DNA of 22,882 bases from Prevotella sp. (GTDB lineage: Bacteria; Bacteroidota; Bacteroidia; Bacteroidales; Bacteroidaceae): NCBI GenBank assembly GCA_021204605.1, contig JAJPZD010000187.1, positions 1-22,882 of the forward strand, read 5' to 3'. A model generated the notes under the pieces. That model saw only the letters and a program-made list of their open reading frames with translations, did no database searches and was not told the DNA's origin. The translations under genes were made by a program, and so were the position numbers. Numbering within the stretch: position 1 is the stretch's first letter; every line of letters starts with the position of its first letter. This document shows positions 8,686-16,389 of the stretch, piece by piece.

Positions 8686-10296
8686 ATGAAAAGAAGTTAT
8701 TTATCTAAGTCTATCAAGAGAGGACTGTTGTGCAAGCTGACATTATTGTTAGTGGCTTTTATCTCAATGAGTATGAGCAGCTATGCGGTAGATGCTGCTG
8801 ATATAGAGGAGTTGCAATTGGATTCTACCTACACTCTTAAGGGATTTACGTATTATTATTACTCCTACACCGCCACAGCGAGTGGAAGTTTAGTGGTTGT
8901 AGGTTCAGCAGTAGGAGCAGATTACCCGTTTTTATACACTGATGCTACGTTTACGGAAGTATTGAGTGATGACATTAAGACTTGGGAAGGTTTTGTTGAA
9001 GGAGGACAAAAGCAAACGATAAATGTAACGAAAGGTGAAGTCTATTATATGGAGTTTTGGTCTATGGAGAGTTCCTCAAATTTCACTGCTACATTTATGG
9101 GCTCGGAAGAAAGTCCTGAAATAACATATTGCAACCCGGAAGAAGGCAGTGTGTTGAGCGTTGTAGCTGATGTGCCGATTGCTTTGAGGTTCTCCATGCC
9201 TGTAACAGTAGGAACGGCAACATTGACGAGCGGTGATCTTACGGAAGAGCTGACATTGAACTACACGAATGATTATTATTCATATCCGGTAAGGGATATT
9301 CTCTATACATGGCTGAAAAGTGGGGCGGTGAGCCCGGACGATGATATTATATTCACTCTTACAGACGTGAAAAACAGTTATGACGTAGTTTACGGAGAGG
9401 ACGGCACCGTTACCATTGCTTACAAGGCGCCTGAAGTACCTACGGAATTGTCTGATGTAAGTATGCCGGAGGTATTCATCCCCTGGTGGCCGGAGGGAGA
9501 TGAGAACGGAATGATGACCTTGACATTCACCAACGACATTTCTGAAGTTGACACTTTGGCTCCAAACGTAGAATTGTGGTATGGCCCGTTAGAGTCTGAG
9601 GACGTCAGTCGTTATGTGGAGTCCATCCCAGCTACAGTCGATGGCAATAGGGTAATAATCGACTTTACGGGAGTTTCCCGATTGTGGAAGGAAATGCTGC
9701 CTTCCGCAACAGAGGAATACACCACGATTATAGTAAGGATTACCAATCTGCATGATGTAAACGGCAGTTCTGTTTATACCACAGGAGCAGGGTCTGTCGG
9801 CTCTTTGACTTACCAGTTGCCTTATACTGAATTGACAATCATTCCAAACGACAGCGTGACAGTAGAGAGTTTAAGTGAGGTTGTGATAGAATATCCTTCG
9901 GGTATCCAATTAGAGGATGCGTCCAGCGTAACTATACTGAATTATAAAGAGCAGGAGGCAGCACATGGGACAAGTGTCGAGCCTGTTACAGAAGAAGGGG
10001 CGGCATTCCCCACAAAACTTATAGTTACTCTCAACAATACTATCGAGGAAGAAGGAACTTATTATGTCGAAATTCCGAAGAACAGTCTTAAGGTCAACTA
10101 TCCTGAATACAAAGATTATGCCTACAAGATTGAAGAAATATTCGAGATTACAGCTTCCAACGGTATCAAGGGCGTAAGCGTTGCCGGTATCGACAATGGC
10201 GATGGCAAGATATACACAATCGACGGCCAACTTGTGAAGTCGCCTACGAAGAAGGGTATATATATTGTCAATGGCAATAAGGTGGTGATCAAATAA
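8686..10296 (+). CDS. Secreted multidomain Ig-like protein (B2)
   Basis: A 536-residue paralogue of the protein at 6935, aligning over its full length: signal peptide cut near 'SYAV' at about residue 34, N-terminal beta-sandwich with 'YYYYSYTATASGSL', Ig-like domain from 'PEITYCNPEEGSVLS', third domain from 'PTELSDVSMPEVFIPWW', fourth domain around 'EVVIEYPSGIQLEDAS', and the tail 'KIYTIDGQLVKSPTKKGI' then YIVNGNKVVIK. Some nucleotide stretches are still alike (for example around 9120-9165 against 7359-7404), so the two arose by tandem duplication. Unlike B1 it has its own promoter and terminator. No enzymatic motif is visible; surface-exposed binding or structural role is inferred. Confidence 0.75.
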   Translation: MKRSYLSKSIKRGLLCKLTLLLVAFISMSMSSYAVDAADIEELQLDSTYTLKGFTYYYYSYTATASGSLVVVGSAVGADYPFLYTDATFTEVLSDDIKTWEGFVEGGQKQTINVTKGEVYYMEFWSMESSSNFTATFMGSEESPEITYCNPEEGSVLSVVADVPIALRFSMPVTVGTATLTSGDLTEELTLNYTNDYYSYPVRDILYTWLKSGAVSPDDDIIFTLTDVKNSYDVVYGEDGTVTIAYKAPEVPTELSDVSMPEVFIPWWPEGDENGMMTLTFTNDISEVDTLAPNVELWYGPLESEDVSRYVESIPATVDGNRVIIDFTGVSRLWKEMLPSATEEYTTIIVRITNLHDVNGSSVYTTGAGSVGSLTYQLPYTELTIIPNDSVTVESLSEVVIEYPSGIQLEDASSVTILNYKEQEAAHGTSVEPVTEEGAAFPTKLIVTLNNTIEEEGTYYVEIPKNSLKVNYPEYKDYAYKIEEIFEITASNGIKGVSVAGIDNGDGKIYTIDGQLVKSPTKKGIYIVNGNKVVIK

Positions 10297-10315
10297 ACCA
10301 TAGTTTATTATAATA

Positions 10316-10351
10316 AAAAAGGCAGGCATTTTGAAAAACGCCTGCCTTTTT
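10316..10351. terminator. Bidirectional intrinsic terminator between B2 and the methyltransferase
   Basis: A perfect 12-bp stem (10316-10327 with 10340-10351, AAAAAGGCAGGC/GCCTGCCTTTTT) with a 12-nt loop carries A-runs on one side and T-runs on the other, so it can terminate both converging units. Its right arm reaches into the TAA of the minus-strand methyltransferase (10350-10352). The GGCAGG core is shared with the terminator after B1. Confidence 0.85.
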
Positions 10352-11399
10352 ATGAGGATTTTTTTACAACCATATTGTAATCGTGCAATTCAATAAATTC
10401 CATATTTTGTATGAACAAACTTGTTGCATCCAATTGCAGCTTATGTTTTACAGCATCGATGGCAATTTCAGAGGCATCAATTCCTATCCAAAATCTGTTG
10501 TTTTTAGCCGCCGACTTCAATGTCGTGCCGCTTCCGCAGAAACAGTCCAACACTATGCTTCCTACATTCGATGATGTCCTCACTATCATATCCAGCATCT
10601 CTCCATTCTTCTCAGTTGGATATACAGGATATTGAGGATCCTTATACTGCCATATATCCTGCACTCGCTTGCCTTCCCTCTCATCTGAATAGATAATCTT
10701 GCGCGGATTGCCTTTCGACGACCATTCTATCAGACCTTCTCTGTCCCACTCCTCCAATATCCCTACATCTGTCCGCCAATGCCTGCCTGCCGGAGGCAGC
10801 AGTCCCTTGAAACGTTTCGGCGACAAACTCTCCCCTGGCGCATGAATCGGCACCGTCGTATATCGCCTGCCGTCCTTGTCAATTTTAGAAAACAGTCTCT
10901 TTTCGTCTATTTCGTTATATTTTTCAGTCGGCTCATTCCAGATAGGCTTGTCGCTTTTCGTATAAAACAATATCATATCTTTGATATTTCCATATCCTAT
11001 ACGTTTGAAATTCTTCGGATTGCATTTCACCCGCGTGATGTCGTTCCGGAAATTCTCTATACCAAACACTTCATCCATCATCACTTTCACATAGTGCCCG
11101 ATCTTATAGTCTGTATGCACGTATATCGAACCTTCTTCCGACAACAATTCTCTTATTAATATGAGGCGTTGCCTTATGAATTCTACAAATTCTTTCCCCA
11201 AAATATTGTCTGTATATGCTACCTTACCACTCCGAGAATTGCTTATTGTCGATGACCTGCCTTCCGATACCCTGAACTTGCTGTTCGTCGCAAATGGCGG
11301 ATCTATATACACTAAGTCTATCTTTCCCCTCAAGCTCCGCTCCTCAAGAAGATACCTAAGACCTGCTACATTGTCGCCCTTTATCAATATATTCTTCAT
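10350..11399 (-). CDS. Beta-class site-specific DNA methyltransferase (N6-A or N4-C)
   Basis: About 349 residues. Near the N-terminus is 'KIDLVYIDPPFATN' with the catalytic DPPF motif (IV) at about 33-36. Close to the C-terminus is 'VLDCFCGSGTTLKSA', the SAM-binding FxGxG motif (I). Motif IV before motif I, with the recognition region between, defines the beta class used by Mod-like and many type II enzymes. The middle part includes 'PPAGRHWRTDVG' and 'GNPRKIIYSDE', common in Mod-like proteins. I chose ATG at 11399; an in-frame GTG at 11405 would add two residues, and neither has a clear ribosome binding site. It lies 94 bp downstream of the DUF262-HNH gene on the same strand. Target sequence unknown. 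It has no fused or adjacent Res helicase, so it is not a typical type III system. Confidence 0.85.
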   Translation of the reverse strand: MKNILIKGDNVAGLRYLLEERSLRGKIDLVYIDPPFATNSKFRVSEGRSSTISNSRSGKVAYTDNILGKEFVEFIRQRLILIRELLSEEGSIYVHTDYKIGHYVKVMMDEVFGIENFRNDITRVKCNPKNFKRIGYGNIKDMILFYTKSDKPIWNEPTEKYNEIDEKRLFSKIDKDGRRYTTVPIHAPGESLSPKRFKGLLPPAGRHWRTDVGILEEWDREGLIEWSSKGNPRKIIYSDEREGKRVQDIWQYKDPQYPVYPTEKNGEMLDMIVRTSSNVGSIVLDCFCGSGTTLKSAAKNNRFWIGIDASEIAIDAVKHKLQLDATSLFIQNMEFIELHDYNMVVKKSS

Positions 11400-11493
11400 C
11401 TTCACAACTGATATAAAAATTCGCGGAGCACCAATGCACTCATGATATTCTTATCATTGAATAATTATATTTTAAGTTTACAATTTCTTCTCT

Positions 11494-12657
11494 TTACCTG
11501 TTGCCCTTAGCCCTGTTGTGTGTTTTACAAAGCATTTGGCAGTTTTTCTCGGTTGTCTCACCACCTTTGCTCCAAGCTGTAACGTGGTCGGCATCCATCT
11601 CGTTGAGTTTCCAAATTTTATTCTTGTTGGCAGTGTTTGATAAGGCACATAGGGGGCAGTTGCTGATGTGTTTGCTAGTTGCTTCTGCGGTCTGTTTTTC
11701 ATAAACTTTTTTCTTCGTCTTATTGTCGAACATGCGTATGTTCAGAAGACTTGGTGCTTTTTCTCCACCGAGAATGTACTCGAAAATTCCTTTGTGGTCG
11801 GTTACGCTGTCATCGGCATACAACTCGTCAACACGCTTGCGGATATAATTTTTGTCATACGGTTTCTCATGGTATTTCTCGTAAAGATCACCCCATCTCA
11901 AACCCTGCATATCAGGTTTCACTTCAGCGAATACGCTGTCAATCCAATCTATCACGCTGTTGAAATACATCATCAGCTCTTTGATGTTGTCATCATAGCG
12001 GTGCTCGCTCATATAATTGGTGATCTTGCCCTTGCTCACCCAATCGAGGGCACACTCCAAATAGTCCTGCCGAGTAACATCGCCTTTTATGAAACTGCTC
12101 CATTTCTGTATGCGTGGGTCGTTTGAGTTGCTGAATACCTTTTTTGCCTCTGTGACGAAAGGTCCTGAATAGATTGCGTTGTGCAGTTCCTGTTGTTTAA
12201 GCGGCACGCCTGCAATGTTGATTATCTCGAACCACTCCTTTATATCCTTTTCAGCACCCTCACATTCATATATCAACAGAGGGGTGTTAAGTATCAGTTC
12301 CTGTTCCTCGCTGTTCAGTCCACCGAAATTGTGCTCATTGCCATTCCCGTCTGTTATGGCGAATTTCTGTGTTACGAAACGACCGAGTGATGTGATGCGC
12401 TGCTGCCCATCAAGTACTTCAAACAAACCGTTGGCTTTTTTCACGAAATAGATAATTCCAAGAGGGTATTTATTTAGTACGCTATTGATTACGGCTTTCT
12501 CCCTCCCTTTTTGCATATAGATATAGTTGCGCTGATATTCTGGCTGAATGGTTAGTTTTCCACCCATGCCGAACAGTCCCTTGCCCTCAAATTCGTTATA
12601 GACAAAGCCGTTGCAGATGTCTCTTACTGTTATGTCGGTTCGTAAGGTCGTTTTCAT
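11494..12657 (-). CDS. DUF262-HNH endonuclease
   Basis: A 387-residue protein. The N-terminal DUF262 domain (ParB/GmrS-like fold) shows 'LTIQPEYQRNYIY' at about 35-47 and 'LFEVLDGQQRITSLGRF', with DGQQR at 83-87, the family's nucleotide-binding/hydrolysis signature. The C-terminus is an HNH nuclease: CPLC (334, 337), 'DADHVTAWSKGGET' with His358, Asn372, then 'CQMLCKTHNRAKGN' with Cys377 and His380. All catalytic and zinc ligands seem present, so the enzyme should be active. Its start overlaps the stop of the EcoRI-family methyltransferase by 4 bp (ATGA), indicating translational coupling. DUF262 proteins include the type IV enzyme GmrSD, which cuts modified DNA; here, with two methyltransferases, I infer a restriction role sensitive to methylation state. 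Confidence 0.88.
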   Translation of the reverse strand: MKTTLRTDITVRDICNGFVYNEFEGKGLFGMGGKLTIQPEYQRNYIYMQKGREKAVINSVLNKYPLGIIYFVKKANGLFEVLDGQQRITSLGRFVTQKFAITDGNGNEHNFGGLNSEEQELILNTPLLIYECEGAEKDIKEWFEIINIAGVPLKQQELHNAIYSGPFVTEAKKVFSNSNDPRIQKWSSFIKGDVTRQDYLECALDWVSKGKITNYMSEHRYDDNIKELMMYFNSVIDWIDSVFAEVKPDMQGLRWGDLYEKYHEKPYDKNYIRKRVDELYADDSVTDHKGIFEYILGGEKAPSLLNIRMFDNKTKKKVYEKQTAEATSKHISNCPLCALSNTANKNKIWKLNEMDADHVTAWSKGGETTEKNCQMLCKTHNRAKGNR

Positions 12658-13781
12658 TGTTGTTTAATTTTACGGATAAATATTCTTGCGTATTTGCGTT
12701 TACCATTGATGTATGGTCTGTCATATTTTAGGCAGTTCGGAATCTGTAATATAGATAAAGGATTGTCTTTTGTAAATTTTGTGTTTTTTTCAGTAATGCC
12801 TATTAGTTCAAACTGATTAGGACAGTACTTGTCTAAAAATGTTATAGGTACCCCCATAACGTCCTCGTAGTCTGAAGGTATGGCATCAGAATAAGGAACG
12901 TCTATCGCATCGTAGTTATCATATTTTTTGTAGCCTAAACCTCTTATTTCCTTGTGCTTACTATATTTGATATTATCTGCCATCGTGAGCAGATGCAATT
13001 CTTCATGTCGGCGCCCGTGTTCCAAGTTGGTGAGCCACACAGCAGGGCTTCTTCCCAAGATATTGCCTTCCTCAATGGCGATGGCTGTCTGTCTGTTAGC
13101 TTCCAGCACGTTGTCAATGTAGTATTTTGGTATAAAGAAATGCAGGTCTTTTGACATTGGAGTTACGCCTACCCACAATTTGTTTTCTTTCACAAGAGGG
13201 AATACTTCTTTATAGGTTATCGCATTCTTATTGCCGATAATAAGAAACTTTTTTCCTCCATCGAATATCCATTTGATGAATTTTCTGAACTGTGAAAAAG
13301 GCGGGTTGGTTATTATGATGTCCGACTCGTCTCTTAATGCTTTCACCTCTGGAGAGTTGAAATCACCTGTACCGTTGAGGTAGTGCCATTCGAGGTTGTT
13401 TATGTCGATGCGCTTGTCGTCATGCGTATCTCTGTCGATTGTAAACACTTTGCCGTGCGTGCGTGACTTTACAGGGTCATAGTTGAGGTTGTTTGTTTCG
13501 AATTCTGTCGGATTCCAATCGAACAGCACGTTTTTCGAGGCATGCGCATAACTTGTGCTTATCAGCTTCTTCAAACCAAAATTGGTGAAATTCTCAGCAA
13601 AAAATCTTGTGAACTTGCTCCAATCAGGGTCATCGCAGGGCAACAGCACAGTCTTGTCACGGAATGTGTTCGGATCGTATTCCAAATAGGCGTTAACCTC
13701 TGCCTGAATGTCTCCGTATTGAGTGTAGAACTCATCGTTACCGACAAGTTTTGCAATATTCATCCTATTGTTTCCTGCCAT
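12654..13781 (-). CDS. EcoRI-family adenine-specific DNA methyltransferase
   Basis: A 375-residue protein with the features I associate with the EcoRI methylase family: 'GNDEFYTQYGDIQAEV' near residues 14-29, 'VLLPCDDPDWSKFTRFF' at 45-61, 'IIITNPPFSQFRKFI' with the catalytic NPPF at 159-162, 'FLIIGNKNAITYKEVFPLV', and 'VMGVPITFLDKYCPNQFELIG' in the C-terminal part. It would methylate adenine at N6 in a specific site. The start at 13781 (MAGNNRM) is the farthest upstream; Met7 is an alternative. It is the first gene of the minus-strand module and ends inside the start codon of the DUF262-HNH gene, so it would be made first and protect the host. A promoter-like TAatgTTTG on the minus strand (13825-13833) has a 3-nt instead of 2-nt spacer and no matching -33 box. 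Confidence 0.88.
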   Translation of the reverse strand: MAGNNRMNIAKLVGNDEFYTQYGDIQAEVNAYLEYDPNTFRDKTVLLPCDDPDWSKFTRFFAENFTNFGLKKLISTSYAHASKNVLFDWNPTEFETNNLNYDPVKSRTHGKVFTIDRDTHDDKRIDINNLEWHYLNGTGDFNSPEVKALRDESDIIITNPPFSQFRKFIKWIFDGGKKFLIIGNKNAITYKEVFPLVKENKLWVGVTPMSKDLHFFIPKYYIDNVLEANRQTAIAIEEGNILGRSPAVWLTNLEHGRRHEELHLLTMADNIKYSKHKEIRGLGYKKYDNYDAIDVPYSDAIPSDYEDVMGVPITFLDKYCPNQFELIGITEKNTKFTKDNPLSILQIPNCLKYDRPYINGKRKYARIFIRKIKQQ

Positions 13782-14020
13782 GTCAATTTGTTTTTAGTAG
13801 CATAAATGGTTCTTTCTTTTGCTACAAACATTATCATTATACTCTCCATACATCTTTCATTTGCTATCGGTTTACATAACAAGATGATAAAAGAAAGTCA
13901 ATGTTATTAGCAGGATTAAGAAGATTTGCACTGTTTTATTAAGTAAAGTTGTAATTGCTAAATTAACCGTTTTATTACTAAAAAGGCTTATTTCAATAAT
14001 TTCTGTTTTTATATTATTTT

Positions 14021-14243
14021 ACTCAAGTTTCGCAAGTTAAAAAATTGAAAGAAAAGGCACGGAGATTTCTGTAAGTCGCCGAAAATGTGATGTGTAGGCC
14101 GATTACATCCTCGTTCATCCAATGTAGGGACACAATTCATTGTGTCCGCACGCCACAACGGGGCGTATGTTTACATGAATTATTGGCAGACACATTAGTG
14201 AAAACTGGAAAATACGCTTGCTGACAACTTGCGAAACTTGAGT
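14021..14243. mobile_element. Candidate MITE (non-coding foldback element) with 18-bp terminal inverted repeats
   Basis: The left end ACTCAAGTTTCGCAAGTT (14021-14038) is the exact reverse complement of the right end (14226-14243). It is flanked by TATTTT at 14015-14020 and 14244-14249; the shared flank can be read as up to 8 bp (TTATTTTA) because of overlap with the repeat ends. The interior has no gene, but contains a perfect 9-bp hairpin (14128-14136 with 14139-14147, GGACACAAT/ATTGTGTCC). Perfect terminal inverted repeats, a direct target duplication, short length and no transposase are the hallmarks of a MITE mobilised by an element elsewhere. The cognate insertion sequence family cannot be named from this window. 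Confidence 0.75.
14128..14147. repeat. Perfect palindrome inside the foldback element
   Basis: GGACACAAT and ATTGTGTCC form a 9-bp stem with a TC spacer near the middle of the candidate MITE. It may be a structural part of the element or an older nested small repeat. Confidence 0.6.
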
Positions 14244-14360
14244 TATTTTATTTAAGTCAGAATCTATACCATTTTTATGCACACGTCAGTTTAAAATGCA
14301 AACAAAAAGAAAATATGTATAAAAAAGGGTGAAAAGAAATGATTTTAGTAAATAATTTTC

Positions 14361-14368
14361 TATATTTG
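14361..14368 (+). promoter_or_regulatory. -7 element TAtaTTTG before the small winged-helix gene
   Basis: A perfect Bacteroidota -7 box followed by C. No TTTG is found about 19 bp upstream, so only half the consensus is met. Transcription would begin near 14375, giving a leader of about 86 nt to the ATG at 14461. Confidence 0.4.
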
Positions 14369-14460
14369 CATAAGAAAAATCTATTTAGCTACACAATTAT
14401 AATACCTTTATCATCTTGATTAAAGAAAAAGGGTGTACATTCAACATTTAGTCTTTATCA

Positions 14461-14790
14461 ATGTGGAATTTATATCCATATCCTGAAGTGCACCCAACAA
14501 AGTTGTACGGGTTAAATATTATTAGAATTTGGAAGGAAGAACACCCTGATACGGAAATTAATTATGTAAAAAGTGAAAATGTCCCTCAAGATGTCCCTCA
14601 AGAATTAGATTTAGATGCTTGGATAGAACGTCAAGAGGCTATTTATCCGAAAATATCTACAGAAGAATTGGCTGTACAGTCTGGCAGGACAGCAAAAACG
14701 ATTAAAGGACACATTACAAAAATGCCACATATAAAATACATTGGCAGTGGATATAGTGGACATTGGGAAGTAAAGGAGAAAGAGAATTGA
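14461..14790 (+). CDS. Small winged-helix-like protein, probable remnant of a larger regulator
   Basis: A 109-residue protein. Residues 1-40 are not recognised. Residues about 41-48 hold a duplicated 'VPQDVPQ' linker. Residues about 60-105, 'ISTEELAVQSGRTAKTIKGH' through 'IKYIGSGYSGHWEV', look like a helix-turn-helix with a wing. I know this VPQ-linker plus helix-turn-helix end from the C-termini of larger AlbA_2/AAA_4-type ATP-binding regulators in Bacteroidales, which are usually several hundred residues long. No N-terminal domain is encoded upstream in any frame, so this is either a truncated remnant or a stand-alone DNA-binding protein. Its position next to the restriction-like module, divergent from it, would also suit a controller role; that is speculation. 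Confidence 0.55.
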   Translation: MWNLYPYPEVHPTKLYGLNIIRIWKEEHPDTEINYVKSENVPQDVPQELDLDAWIERQEAIYPKISTEELAVQSGRTAKTIKGHITKMPHIKYIGSGYSGHWEVKEKEN

Positions 14791-14825
14791 TAAGGATAAT
14801 TATTGGTTAAAAATTCCAAAAATGT

Positions 14826-14855
14826 TTTGGGATGCCGTTATAACCACTATATTTG
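14826..14855 (+). promoter_or_regulatory. Bacteroidota-type promoter for A2
   Basis: TTTG (14826-14829) and TAtaTTTG (14848-14855) with an 18-bp spacer. Transcription would start near 14862, about 35 nt before the ATG at 14897. Confidence 0.65.
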
Positions 14856-14896
14856 TGAAGTAAATTAAAAAAATAGTAATAAGAAAAGATTAAGTT

Positions 14897-16159
14897 ATGA
14901 AGAAAATTTTACTCACGATTATCGTGGCGGCTACGTGTGTGATGGGCATGGCTCAGAATTATGGGTTTACGTTGTACACGTCGGAAGATTATGTAGGTTT
15001 AAGGGGCTTGGCAATGTCTCCGAGTGGCAGGTATATCGCCGGTGTACTTGGCGTGACCGCGAGTGCCGGCACGTTTATCATCGATACTGAAACAGGAGAG
15101 ATCTGTATCTGTGAGACAGGCGGAGAGTTCCGAGGTGTTTCTGATACCGGTGTGGCAATAGGTTACGGTCAGGGCGGAGCGATTACGTGCGACATGGAGG
15201 GCAAAGTGACTTCTCTTGTGAAGGGAGGCTCAGGCATAGGCAATGCCATAACACCCGACGGTACACTCTGTGTTGGCAATGTCTATAGAAATTATGCCGA
15301 TGGAGGATCGGCGTGGTACACCCATGCGTGCTATTGGAAAGATGGAGAGACGGTGCTATTGCCAGAGCCTACGGCAGAGGAGTTAGGTTTCCGTACAGAC
15401 GGCACTTCGGCTACTGCTGTCAGCGCTGATGGCAGTCTGATAGTAGGCTTTGTGATAGACAATTGGGCGACATATCCTTTGATAGTATGGAAGTTGAATG
15501 AAGATGGCACGTACACCTGCGATCCGATCAGCAAGGACTATTATGAGGAGGACCAATGGGCAGCTAACCATCCATATTATACATTTTCACCAACGGCCGT
15601 GAGCAGTAACGGCAGGTATATCGCGATGACGCTGGAATCGAGCTGTTACGACAATATAGAGCGTATCGGCAGGTACGACATGGAGACCGGCGTGCTTGTA
15701 GAGGCAGCCAACGACAACAACTTTCTGCCGTCGGGAATCTCTGATGACGGTTCCATCTTAGCAGCGTTGGGCGGCGTGGCATCAATGAACAAGCAGGGCT
15801 ATATCTGGACGCCGGAGAACGACGAGGCAGTAACCATCAGATCCATATATCCATACGCGACAGATTTTGCTACGTATGACGCAGCCGGAGACCACCAGCC
15901 GATGTCAATCTCTCCTGATGGCAGGTTTATCATGGGCTTTGTGGGCTTTTACGATGAGGCGGTAGGTCAATATAAATATGGTACATATCTGTTTGATACT
16001 CAGGAATACGAGAATGCGTTGAGCATTGACGCAGTGAGAGCAGACGAGCAGAAAGGAGAGGAGATTTACGGTATTGATGGAACGAGGCGCGTCAGAATGC
16101 AGCATGGCATTAATATAATCAGAAAGAATGGTAAGACAGTGAAGTATATGAAGAAATAA
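14897..16159 (+). CDS. Secreted HAF-repeat protein, predicted seven-bladed propeller (A2)
   Basis: A 420-residue paralogue of the protein at 5536. Signal peptide cut near residue 19 (GMA). The same seven repeat positions are occupied: 'LAMSPSGRYIAG', 'GVSDTGVAIGYG', 'ITPDGTLCVG', 'VSADGSLIVG', 'VSSNGRYIAM', 'ISDDGSILAA' and 'ISPDGRFIMG'. The shared block 'LPEPTAEELG' and the 'YTCDPISKDYYEEDQW' segment confirm paralogy. The tail 'EIYGIDGTRRVRMQHGIN' then IIRKNGKTVKYMKK is a diverged sorting-like end. It lacks some loop insertions of its paralogue (35 residues shorter). It has its own promoter and is the first gene past the restriction-like module. Function unknown; binding is more likely than catalysis. 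Confidence 0.75.
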   Translation: MKKILLTIIVAATCVMGMAQNYGFTLYTSEDYVGLRGLAMSPSGRYIAGVLGVTASAGTFIIDTETGEICICETGGEFRGVSDTGVAIGYGQGGAITCDMEGKVTSLVKGGSGIGNAITPDGTLCVGNVYRNYADGGSAWYTHACYWKDGETVLLPEPTAEELGFRTDGTSATAVSADGSLIVGFVIDNWATYPLIVWKLNEDGTYTCDPISKDYYEEDQWAANHPYYTFSPTAVSSNGRYIAMTLESSCYDNIERIGRYDMETGVLVEAANDNNFLPSGISDDGSILAALGGVASMNKQGYIWTPENDEAVTIRSIYPYATDFATYDAAGDHQPMSISPDGRFIMGFVGFYDEAVGQYKYGTYLFDTQEYENALSIDAVRADEQKGEEIYGIDGTRRVRMQHGINIIRKNGKTVKYMKK

Positions 16160-16181
16160 TCAAGTATTCGTAAAGTTCAAA

Positions 16182-16219
16182 CATAAATATACAGGGATGG
16201 GAATTTCTGTATATTTATG
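16182..16219 (+). terminator. Hairpin after A2, possible terminator
   Basis: A perfect 13-bp AT-rich stem (CATAAATATACAG at 16182-16194 with CTGTATATTTATG at 16207-16219) and a 12-nt loop, 22 bp after the A2 stop. The following bases are A/T mixed rather than a T-run, so termination may be partial. Confidence 0.5.
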
Positions 16220-16246
16220 CAATAATTATAAAATTTATTAAATAAT

Positions 16247-16277
16247 TTTGGGGATCTAATAAATAGGCATATATTTG
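16247..16277 (+). promoter_or_regulatory. Bacteroidota-type promoter for B3
   Basis: TTTG (16247-16250) and TAtaTTTG (16270-16277), followed by C, with a 19-bp spacer: a near-ideal match. The leader would be about 105 nt, longer than for the neighbouring genes. Confidence 0.75.
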
Positions 16278-16389
16278 CCATCGAGAAAGAGAAGCGTCTC
16301 TAAATGATAAGATGAACTATGAAGAAGCTGAGAAAGAGATTAGTTTTTTTAATCCTTTAATTTATATTACAAATCTTAATTAATTAGTT

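Larger units (their letters stand above)
13782..14460. other. 679-bp gene-free, AT-rich stretch holding a foldback element
   Basis: No credible coding frame on either strand. The first 240 bp (13782-14020) are AT-rich and should hold the promoter of the minus-strand restriction-like module, though no good consensus is seen. Then comes the 223-bp inverted-repeat element at 14021-14243. The rest (14250-14460) is AT-rich and includes a -7-like TAtaTTTG at 14361-14368 in front of the small plus-strand gene. Confidence 0.7.

Noticed and set aside
10350..11399. Reading the beta-class methyltransferase as a type III Mod subunit
   Set aside because: No Res helicase-nuclease gene is adjacent, and at about 349 residues it is shorter than usual Mod proteins.
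13825..13833. Minus-strand TAatgTTTG before the EcoRI-family methyltransferase
   Set aside because: The spacer inside the -7 box is 3 nt, not 2, and no -33 TTTG is found at the right distance, so it is not listed as a promoter.
16312..16383. A 23-codon open frame (MNYEEAEKEISFFNPLIYIT...) in the long leader of B3, ending 6 bp before its start
   Set aside because: Possible leader peptide, but nothing similar is found before B1 or B2 and short frames are common in AT-rich DNA.
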